Source: Rhyacophila brunnea (Eukaryota > Arthropoda > Insecta > Trichoptera > Rhyacophilidae). From it: a stretch of 64,000 bases of DNA. This document shows, one piece after another, positions 56,345 to 64,000 of the stretch (position 1 is its first letter; the number at the start of each line of letters is the position of its first letter). The notes below the pieces were generated by a model. It did no database searches, had not been told where the DNA came from, and saw nothing but the letters and a program-made list of their open reading frames with translations. The translations under genes and the position numbers were made by a program. Location: the NCBI GenBank assembly GCA_022495005.1, contig JAGYXB010001997.1, positions 1,984,001 to 2,048,000 of the forward strand, read 5' to 3'.

Positions 56345-56557
56345 TATATTAATACTATCGACCGAAGGAAAGCTACTTGATGGAATTTTAATGAATTTAA
56401 GTTTTGTATTATTCCATTTGTGTCGTAAATACACACTGGCTGTCAGTGTGCATTTACCATTGGTGAGTGTGCGAAGTATCTGAAGATGCTAAAAGGCGAA
56501 ACCCGGGTCGTAAAAAACGACTCAAATGGAATAGTACAAAACTTAAATCCATTAGAT
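56345..56557 (+). mobile_element. Hammerhead-bearing non-autonomous element, copy 2
   Basis: The left arm TTAAGTTTTGTATTATTCCA with TTTGTGTCGT is the reverse complement, with few differences, of the right arm ACGACTCAAATGGAATAGTA with CAAAACTTAA. The hammerhead-like core lies between, next to the right arm. The left start CTATCGACCGAAGG is shared with copy 1 at 44250. An open frame running through the core is accidental. Confidence 0.7.
56477..56512 (+). ncRNA. Hammerhead ribozyme-like motif with complete core
   Basis: Stem I strand TAT, core CTGAAGA at 56480-56486 (C at 56480), stem II region TGCTAAAAGGC, GAAA at 56498-56501, minimal stem III CCC/GGG, TC, then GTA. All core positions fit the CUGANGA/GAAA/GUC rule. 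Stem I (TAT with GTA, one G-U pair) differs from copy 1 (CGC with GCG) but stays paired, which is the main reason to believe a structure. Stem II is short and imperfect here. Confidence 0.55.
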
Positions 56558-56869
56558 TTTTCTTTTTACAATTTTTAAAACGGATGTTTCTATCTATTTT
56601 TCTCAGTTCGAATTTCAATGTTTTGTTTCTTCTTTGTTCATATCTTTTGCTTCAAGATGGACACCGTATGATACTTATTACAGTATATTTTTTAAAAAGC
56701 GATTCTAACAATTAACTACTGGATGAAATCTTCCCCATGCCATTCTTCCTGATTCTTAGTCCATAATAGGTACCCCGTTTAAACGTGCATGGATTTACTG
56801 CTGACAGTACGTATTAGCGCGAACATAGCAAAACAACTGCACGTGTAAACACGTATATTATCGTCCAAA
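56558..56869. other. Non-coding, nothing recognised
   Basis: No supported feature. Confidence 0.3.
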
Positions 56870-57475
56870 TTTCAAGATTGCATGCATGTATCAAAAAATT
56901 TCATAAGTTTCTGAATATTCACGCGACATTTTGACCGTGTAATATCTGCATCTGTGCAGTAGAACGACAGTAGCAAACCTGCCGGTAAAAAAACAAACTA
57001 CACCGCGCACTCATTTTTAGGTTAACAGATCTTTACGACCTGTCAAGAAGTACCATAAAATGACAACATCGCGTCTCGCTTACTTTTGAAGAATGAGATT
57101 GACGAGACATTCAGCACTTTTACATGTAAACAGTTATTATCGCGATAGTATAAAATACACATTAGGGAACTCAGAAATAATGGTAACTGAAATACCTAAC
57201 GGGTAAGGAGTAGCAGGTAACCGATCTCGAGTAAGGAATAATGCGGTATAAACTTAAACACGTGTCAAGAATACGTCATACGTCGAATACTGATAACTGC
57301 TCTCAGTTCATGTATTGTTGCTCATTTAATATTAATGTATTACATACACTATTACACGTGCATAATGCGTGTTTCATTTCGTAATACACTCACACATTCA
57401 AAACCTTGCATCAAAATGTAGTGTAGTGAATATTGCCTATCGGAATTATATTTATTATCTGTTCTGTAATACACA
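56870..57475 (+). repeat. Dispersed repeat family 'ACTCACACATTCAAA', copy 4, with adjacent MITE-like part
   Basis: 57160-57475 is the best copy of the family (AACTCAGAAATAATGGTAAC, AACCGATCTCGAGTAAGG, ACACTCACACATTCAAAACC, ATTGCCTATCGGAATTATAT). 56880-57010 resembles the interior of the MITE inserted in copy 3 (CTGTGCAGTAGAACGACAGT, GCCGGTAAAAAAACAAACTA). Confidence 0.6.
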
Positions 57476-57699
57476 CTATCGGTAGTAAAGTAAATCCATG
57501 CACGTGTACAGGCGCTATTATATTACGATACCTGATAGGAAAAATGCTAGAATGGTTTCCGAATATTTCATTTAGTCGATAAGCCGCAATAAGCACAGGT
57601 TATGTGTGATTGTTTTCAAAAAATAGCTTCTGTATAAAAACATAGTAATTAAAGTAATAAATACTTTAATTTAGAATACGAAAACCGATCGCCTATCGT

Positions 57700-57815
57700 A
57701 ACTCAATTTAGAGAGCGCTTACGAGCAGGTATTAAAAAGACCAATAGTTAAAATTTGTCTCAATTAAGCATGGCAGACGTAAAATAGTGGTATTGCACAG
57801 GGCGCGATACCCAAA
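57700..57815 (+). repeat. Partial tRNA-containing element, opposite orientation
   Basis: GAGAGCGCTTACGAGCAGGT, ATTAAAAAGACCAATAGTTA and GGCAGACGTAAAATAGTGGT, TTGCACAGGGCGCGATACCC form the reverse of 53215-53335. The tRNA-like A-box region is kept; the B box is lost. Confidence 0.6.
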
Positions 57816-57911
57816 AAAATATTTACTTTTTTTGCAACTGCACTTGCGATCTTTTGCTGCATTCATGTTTATTTACTAAAAAAAATAGTATCCTTTTGCA
57901 GATCGAAGGTG

Positions 57912-58166
57912 TTAAATATTAAGGCGAAAACGATTCCGATATCGTTTCAAATTCACCAGCGGTCTCAGGCGGAAGGTGCACACGTATCCGTGAGAGTGCC
58001 AACAGCCTCTCCTACCACCGACTAGAAAACGCCATACGCTCGGACTCTCGATCGGTAAATCCGTCACAGTCTCAGCGCGACCATCGGCCCAATCGTGCGC
58101 GTTACTTTTAACCCAATCGAATACGTCAATCAAACCCGCGAGTCCCGCGATAGCCCGAAACTTCAA
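57912..58166 (-). CDS. Candidate single-copy open frame in a CpG-richer island
   Basis: The minus strand holds an 84-codon frame beginning MKFRAIAGLAGLIDVFDWVK, with SNAHDWADGRAETVTDLPIE and a C-terminal basic stretch. I recognise no domain. The surroundings 57900-58200 are markedly richer in G, C and CpG than the rest of this AT-rich window and match no other part of it, so this is one of the few places where a host exon or promoter could lie. There is no supporting splice or homology evidence, and it may equally be chance. Confidence 0.2.
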   Translation of the reverse strand: MKFRAIAGLAGLIDVFDWVKSNAHDWADGRAETVTDLPIESPSVWRFLVGGRRGCWHSHGYVCTFRLRPLVNLKRYRNRFRLNI

Positions 58167-58180
58167 AGTGTCAAAACAAT

Positions 58181-58739
58181 CACAGTTTTCTAACTGAGCA
58201 AATTTTAAACTCTGGGTAAAACTCCGCGTATATTAATCTCCGTTTTGTCGTCAGGTTAGATTCAGTGATGTAATCGACGGTGTCTTTCGTGTAACATTTT
58301 AAACGGAGTAAGTCATTGAATGTTTTATTTGGTTGCTCCCGAACGTTCATATGTCAAACGTTCGAACGGTGTTGATTTTTTTTACGTAGGCTTTTTTTAC
58401 GACTTGTTTGCACGGATCGTTGAAACGCTGATTCACTGTGGATAAATAATTATTATTAATAATGCAATTCAAAGCCTTGCACAATTTCTTCCGTCATTAA
58501 CGCCTTATCTCGTTTACCTTTAATAGTGCATAAGTAATTGCAGTTTACAATAAAATACTGTCTATGCAATCTTGTTATTAATACAATAGTAATACATGTC
58601 ATCGTGATACAGAAATACAATGTTTACATTTACGTTTACAGTTACACAATTAATTTAAATGAAAAAATTCACTGTGACATTGAGTATCTAGTTGTATTAT
58701 CGATAATCGGCTGATGTAGGGTACATATAGATAAATACA
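58181..58739. other. Non-coding, nothing recognised
   Basis: No supported feature. Confidence 0.3.
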
Positions 58740-58925
58740 AAGCTTTCACGGTTGTTCTTTATCGTAATAAGTTTTTAGGTTGTCATTGTGTCTTCTTAGT
58801 CTTTTATTTCTCGACGTTTCGAGGCCGTTGCATGGGCCATTCTCAAGAGACGTCGAGACGCGTCGTGGATATAAAAAGGAAGAATACACGGTGACAACCC
58901 AAAAAATCTAATACGAATAAGTATG
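58740..58925 (-). mobile_element. Foldback element derived from a Penelope-like terminal repeat
   Basis: The left half (AAAGCTTTCACGGTTGTTCT, TTTTAGGTTGTCATTGTGTC, TCTCGACGTTTCGAGGCCGT) and right half (GAGACGTCGAGACG, GAATACACGGTGACAACCCA) are inverted relative to each other, like the terminal repeats at 46612 and 47128, and carry the same GAAACGTCGAG and CACGGTG-ACAACC words. No coding part remains between them. Confidence 0.65.
58809..58850 (-). ncRNA. Hammerhead-like core in a Penelope-like terminal repeat
   Basis: On the minus strand: TCTC (stem I), TTGAGAA for the CTGANGA position, GGCC-CATGCAAC-GGCC as a 4-bp stem II, TCGAAACGTC, then GAGA pairing with TCTC. Stem I (4 bp) and stem II are better formed than in the 47151 copy. 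The first core base is T for C. Confidence 0.4.
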
Positions 58926-58940
58926 TGATAGTCAATTTAA

Positions 58941-59150
58941 CGCCCACGATAGCCGAGCGGTTTCGCCTTAGGTTAGGTTAGATTAGGCATAATGTCGTGG
59001 GTCACAGATTTGAATCCCAGGTCTAGTAAAAAATCACAAGTTCAGCAAGTGGGTTACGACCATTTCTCATAAAAAAAATACTGTTAATACAACCTAGGCT
59101 CATAATATGATCTTTTTCGGATAGATATTGTTAAAAAAACGTTAATTTAT
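58941..59150 (+). repeat. SINE family 2 with TTAGG repeats in its tRNA head
   Basis: The head CGCCCACGATAGCCGAGCGG and B box AGATTTGAATCCCAG are those of family 2. Between them TTAGGTTAGGTTAGATTAGG (about 58969-58988) replaces the CTTACCCGTT-like segment present at 54760. The body (AAGTTCAGCAAGTGGGTTAC, CATTTCTCATAAAAAAAATA, GATCTTTTTCGGATAGATAT) is truncated in the middle. Confidence 0.75.
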
Positions 59151-59794
59151 TTAAAATTTATCATGTTCAAAACTTTCAACCCTTAGAAAGATTTTGAACT
59201 CTTAATTTCTAAAGAAATAATAGGAAACCATTTTATTATGCAGTTATTATTATCACCAAATGAAAGAATCCTCAAATTTATTAAACTTTAAAAAAAATCT
59301 AATAATCCTTTCTGTGGTTAATCAATATTTCAATTTGTGATAATCTGAGTTAGTTCCATATCTTAGCTCTTCTATAAAAATAATAATATATACTAAAACC
59401 TGCAACGTGTTTCTGTAAAGCTATTTTGCCGCTCTCAGTTTTCATATTTTCCGTACACCGTGAATCTACTTAGAGAGTCCCATTACTCTAACTATTCATT
59501 TTCATTGAGCATTACTAAATTTTATTAGAAACTAAATCAAAAATTCACATTTCCTTAAAAAGCAGGGTTTTTACATTGAAAAAAGTGTACAAAAAATGCA
59601 ATGGTATTTTTAAGTTGTAGCCGTATTGCCGTATTGAACTAAATGTTGTTAGATTGAAATAATTGAACTTGAGTTAATTGAACTATCGTATCTCAAATCG
59701 ATTTTTAATAGAATACCTTTAATATACCAATTACAATGGATAGTAGTTTAATAGAAAAATACAATAATTAAATTTGTGTCGACCTCAATGTAAG
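59151..59794. other. Non-coding, nothing recognised
   Basis: No supported feature. Confidence 0.3.
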
Positions 59795-60163
59795 AAAAAG
59801 CCTCTTTAACTAAATATATTTCCCTGTATAATCAAAGCTGTATTAATTATGCACCTATGGGGTTCTCATTCTGTATAAGAGTGAGCCATTCAATGGGTTC
59901 ACGAATTCTTAAACTCTCGATTTAGTATCACTTAATGTCCGGTTACCGGTGAACTATATAGGTAAGTATTTTATTAATCAAGAAAATATCTAGAAAAATC
60001 AAAAAGTAGTAAGTATTTTTTATTAAGTGATACTAAATCGAGAGTTTAAGAATTCGTGAACCCATTGAATGGCTCACTCTTATACAGAATGAGAACCCCA
60101 TAGGTGCATAATTAATACAGCTTTGATTATACAGGGAAATATATTTAGTTAAAGAGGCTTTTT
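59795..60163. repeat. Perfect 142-bp inverted repeat around an 85-bp loop
   Basis: 59795-59936 and 60022-60163 are exact reverse complements at every position I compared, starting AAAAAGCCTCTTTAACTAAA. A 12-bp word GTCCGGTTACCG directly follows the left arm (59937-59948), and its complement directly follows the right arm (60164-60175) rather than preceding it, so it is offset from the main symmetry. An open frame through the right arm is an artefact. Confidence 0.95.
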
Positions 60164-60172
60164 CGGTAACCG

Positions 60173-60262
60173 GACAAAACAGAACATGGCAAAACAGAAC
60201 AGTGACAAAACAGAAAATGACAAAACAGAACATGACAAAACAGAACATGACAAAACAGAACA
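60173..60262. repeat. 15-bp minisatellite
   Basis: Six units of GACAAAACAGAACAT with a few changes. A related word occurs reversed at 60588-60610 (GTTCTGTTTTATCACTGTTC), possibly the other end of the same element. Confidence 0.85.
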
Positions 60263-60302
60263 GCCAGAGGAAAAATGAAACATTAATTGTTGTGGAATCT
60301 AT

Positions 60303-60329
60303 TTAGGTTAGGTTAGGTAAGGTTAGGTC
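60303..60329. repeat. Short TTAGG (insect telomere-type) array
   Basis: TTAGGTTAGGTTAGGTAAGG followed by TTAGGTC; five units with one change. Confidence 0.8.
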
Positions 60330-62595
60330 ATTATTTCGTTTTACCTAGTCACCCAATCATTTTGAACATATTATATTGATTAAGATGAGATATCCTAAGC
60401 TTGCCGGCAACACCGAGTTAAGTCCCGTTTATTTGAGGCTTTCTAGCGATTAAGAATGCAGATATTAGGTAAGTATATAATTTGATTTGAAAATATGTGC
60501 TATTAAAAATCTATCAACATAATAGAGATAGGACAATTTCAATATTAAATTCATATTTTTGCTGAAAGGTCATAGTTATATTTATCGTTGTTCTGTTTTA
60601 TCACTGTTCCATACCATATCACTTTTGTTGTCGTCGTTATTTGACAACTAGAATTAAACGATCCCCTCGTTGATAAAAACGTCGCATCTGAATCCTTGGG
60701 TTTGATCCCGCGACTACCCTAACTCAAAAATATGTACGTTCTGAAACGTAGAGAAAGTAACTATACGTAATCATAATAATTATGATCACCATCAAAACTA
60801 CTCTAAAACTTGAAAACTTCTCATTGTTGTCTCTACTATTCCCGGTCTTTGGTCTTTCGTTGTCACGTAGTCAGCAGGCTATTCGTATTTTAATACCTCT
60901 TGGGTTTCACTGGATTTACTGGATGATGACATGTTTCCAATGAAGATCTTTTCTAAGAGCGATATGACCTGGTCTTCCCTAATCTGAGTTGCCTACCTAC
61001 TCATATCATAAAATACTTATACCAATCATATCCAACGCGTCGATCGCGCAATGGATATTGGTCGATCGGACCATAGAAATTGTGTCATGAAAATGTAAAA
61101 AGCATGTATATTCAGTGCATGTGTATATTAAATGATTTCATAAATATTTAAAGAGAAAGCATTAAACATTCGTATGTTTTTTTCTTAACTCTTAAATACA
61201 TGATGGCAACAATTTAATGTAGGTACATAATACTCGTACTTTGACAATCTACCACAATTAATGTTTAATATTTATTATATATTAACTATTTTGTCAGCAC
61301 ACTGTATCCATTGCAGAAAACTGTAGATTTTTAAATAAAATTTCATTTACACAAAAAAATATAAAGAATAATACAAATTGTTTCTGAAAGGCAACAACAC
61401 CATGGAATCAACGGTTAACCAGTTTAGGTACCTACCTACGTGAAAGTCGTTTTCACAGGATTTATACTTTCCTACTCCATGAGTAAGAGAAAGAAAATAT
61501 GTGCATCGACGCGCTTTAAATTGATGCATATTTGTTATTAACGTCACGCAGTATGCTCTTTGTACCTCTCTTCGTACCGTACTCAAAAGAAGACCAAAAC
61601 TAACTTTACTACGAATGGGAAATTGAGTATTGCTTTATTATGGTGAAACATAATTGTTGTTGTTTAATTTGTAACGTTTTAGTGTCCTTAACTAAATATA
61701 ATACGTGTGTTGAAGTTTAAGAACGACAATATGAAAGTGTGACAAAACATTTTTAGTTTTGATACTGGCTAGTAAATCTCAGCCTACTTGAATTTGGACA
61801 TACCTGACCTATTCAGCGCACATCTTTAGATTAATATAGCCTGAGCATATCTTTTTGCACAAGCAACGAGTGGTCCACTGTTCAGCTGTCAAAATCAGAT
61901 CCCAGATTGCTTGTCATATTGACTCCTTGCTCGTTTCAAATTGAATTACAAAAAATTCTCAAATCAAATATATTAACTATATTATAAATAATATACATTC
62001 CTGTTACTCATCAGCTGTCAAAGTCAGACTAGTCCTTCACACAAAAACAGGTGGTAATATCGATTTCCAAAAAAATATATAGCATTGATCTATGCATTAC
62101 ATTTGTAGAAGGTGTGTTAATGCTAGTGCATTATTTATCATGTAATTCATCTATCCAAATCAAAGCATTCTCTGTGTGAAGACGACAGACGCGTCAGTAT
62201 GAGCACTCTATAGAACAATGACAGGCAATGACAGGTCATCCAAAGACAACAACAGGAGGGGCGGAAAAAGTAGGACCAGTCGTTGTGAATGTATCGGCTT
62301 TCTACTTGAGTCGGCAATGGCTGATTCCATTCCTCTTAATTATGTAGGTACGTTGCATTACCACGTACTTCTACAAAACTTTTTCAGCGCTCTCTCAAGG
62401 TTTACCATTCGGTACAAGCTTTGTTAATTGACAATAAAATAAAACAAAATGATTATTTTTTACGAATTAATAACCATTTTATTCCACAGAGTGGAAATAT
62501 ATGTTAACAGATTTTCTTATAATGAATTGTATGCTATTAGCACTTTACCAGGCCTATTATTATGGATAAAAAACACATTTTAAAAAAGTAACATC
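60330..62595. other. Largely unassigned DNA
   Basis: 60690-60720 contains a B-box-like GGGTTTGATCCCGCG without an A box. Otherwise I see no repeat or gene; open frames at 61347 and 62218 lack motifs. Confidence 0.3.
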
Positions 62596-62597
62596 TG

Positions 62598-62685
62598 ATT
62601 TTTACCATACGCGGGATTCCAACTAACATCTACGACTTCAGCGACCTGCGCTATGCCACTACTCCACCGTGTGGATAACACTATA
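62598..62685 (-). repeat. Degenerate tRNA-like SINE head
   Basis: On the minus strand GGTGGAGTAGTGGCATAGCG, CAGGTCGCTGAAGTCGTAGA and GTTGGAATCCCGCGTATGGT resemble an A box, anticodon region and decayed B box. Confidence 0.45.
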
Positions 62686-63368
62686 ACAGCTATCGATAGC
62701 CTAGTGTAATAAATTACGATTATTTTAAGTGCATATAAATTTATTTAATGTGTATCGTTTAAGTCTTAATACAATTATTCGAAAATCCTTCAAAATAATA
62801 TCATTCAGTGCATACTCTTTTGGTCTAGCCTTTTCATAAAATGTTCAATAGTTCATTAATGCAAGAAAGATTGTGAGAGACTGATTTATGGACGTCATTT
62901 TGTAAATATTTAATGTTATTTTACATTTTGTAGCAAGTAAATAACAATTTCGCCTACAGGCATTATGAAATAAAACACTTCCTAGTACATTTTATATAGT
63001 ACGCAAATTATATTGTCAACCTTTAATATTATCACAGATCTCATCAGTGATATAGTTTTTATTTTTTTAAACTGAAAAACTGTATCAGTAAGTAAAAATC
63101 AATTTTAATTGCAACACTTTTTTTTTGTATATTCTAACACTTAATTGTATGCCACTAGATATAAATATCTAAACTGTATAAATGCATTTTTTATAAAATA
63201 TATTAAGTAATTCAATATTTTAAAGTAAGTTTGTATTTAGTGAGTATTATACCTGCCGATATCTCTGGATATCGCATAATATTTTCATTCCAAAATTCCT
63301 GGATGTCGCAATTAACTTTCATCTGATTACCATAAAAACAAATGTTTTAACTTTAACTAAAAAGGTGG
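62686..63368. other. Non-coding, nothing recognised
   Basis: AT-rich; no feature supported. Confidence 0.3.
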
Positions 63369-63580
63369 GTACAGTTCGGTTATGAGGAATACAGCGGAAA
63401 ACACATTTTGAAAATACCCGATATACTGGATTTTTTGTTAGGTTAACCTAACCAGACCCAACCTAACCTAAACTAACCTAACCTAATCCAACCTAACCTA
63501 ACCCAAACTAACAAATAATCCAGTATATCGGGTATTTTCAAAATGTGTTTTCCGCTGGATTCCTCATAACCGAACTGTAC
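63369..63580. mobile_element. Hairpin element with a CCTAA telomere-like loop
   Basis: The left arm 63369-63441 (GTACAGTTCGGTTATGAGGA ... ATACTGGATTTTTTGTTAGG) and right arm 63508-63580 are reverse complements with about four mismatches. The loop 63440-63508 is a degenerate CCTAA array (AACCTAACCTAAACTAACCT and similar). About 212 bp; non-coding. Confidence 0.85.
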
Positions 63581-63611
63581 CAAAAGGTGTATATCTTAAT
63601 AAATCAGTGTA

Positions 63612-63632
63612 CATATATATATATATATATCT
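63612..63632. repeat. AT microsatellite
   Basis: About ten TA dinucleotides in a row. Confidence 0.8.
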
Positions 63633-63924
63633 CTAAATTAAATACTTCAGTCTTAACAATTATGAGAAAGCTACCTCCACTTTCTGTATATTATTAATTG
63701 TAAGATATCATAGCGTATATTTATTTATATTCACCAAAATAGTAGGAATCAAACGCTTATAGATTTTCTTTAAAACTTCTTATTTATTTCGGGATTGACG
63801 TATATAATGCAATAGCCAAGGGTGGAGGTAGGCTATTAAGATCCACCATAAATAGTGCACATTAAACTTTGTTGGTCATAGGTACATATTTGATTTTGTT
63901 GAACTAATACTACAATTTACAGAA

Positions 63925-64000
63925 TATGGTGTTTGTTAGTTTTCAAAAATCAATTAAACCCTGCTTCAACCAAACCATATTAGTTTTGGTAGATTTTGAG
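63925..64000 (-). repeat. Dispersed repeat 'CAGGGTTTAATTGAATTTTA', copy C, cut by the window edge
   Basis: TGTTAGTTTTCAAAAATCAA followed by TTAAACCCTGCTTCAACCAA is the reverse complement of the left block at 17017 and 45415. Confidence 0.6.

Noticed and set aside
60033..60248. Minus-strand frame with repeated FCFVMFCFV
   Set aside because: It is a translation of the 15-bp minisatellite and one arm of a perfect inverted repeat.

Overview
The window looks like nuclear DNA from an insect. It is strongly AT-rich. It carries insect-type TTAGG/CCTAA arrays (58968-58988, 60303-60329, 63440-63508). Its 5'-truncated RTE-type LINE ends in a TGATGATGAT tail, an arrangement familiar from Lepidoptera, and GTAGGTACCTAC-type words are frequent. 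A lepidopteran is my best guess, but other insects are not excluded. I found no host protein-coding gene that I can name, so this is probably a gene desert or the inside of a very long intron.

What the window holds is a dense, nested archive of transposable elements. Non-LTR retrotransposons: an RTE-type C-terminal reverse-transcriptase frame at 20894-21649, RTE 3' scraps at 1997-2090 and 40665-40800, several decayed endonuclease/RT C-termini (3355, 4455, 8505, 9336, 13553, 24299, 24880, 43270, 48785, 50475), an RNase H-bearing R1/I-like 3' part at 27850-28625, and a CR1/Daphne-like 3' end at 55320-55765. Penelope-like elements: a GIY-YIG-type C-terminus between inverted terminal repeats at 46604-47250, plus non-autonomous relatives. 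DNA transposons: a hAT with a frameshifted transposase at 17746-18810 and three hAT-type non-autonomous elements with 8-bp target duplications (33827, 42105, 44580), plus many foldback/MITE elements. tRNA-derived SINEs fall into at least three families. An LTR-like end with a primer-binding-site-like sequence lies at 22341-22513.

The most interesting signal is a set of short elements in which inverted arms surround a core resembling a type I hammerhead ribozyme (CTGANGA, stem II, GAAA, a minimal stem III, then GTC). Two copies, 44391-44426 and 56477-56512, keep the catalytic order, and their three-base-pair stem I differs in sequence while staying paired. Related but more decayed cores lie in the Penelope-like terminal repeats at 47151-47190 and 58809-58850 (minus strand). 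Hammerheads are known in Penelope-like elements, so this is probably a non-autonomous branch of that system.

Other structures worth attention are: a 1.39-kb near-perfect palindrome (37743-39130) with single-arm relatives elsewhere; a perfect 142-bp inverted repeat with an offset 12-bp inverted pair (59795-60175); a hairpin element whose loop is a CCTAA telomere-like array (63369-63580); a SINE whose tRNA-like head contains TTAGG repeats (58941-59150); a SINE whose tail matches the 3' end of the R1/I-like LINE in the same window; and a tRNA-like body enclosed in 50-bp inverted repeats (53141-53397). All homology statements come from reading the sequence by eye; no searches were run.
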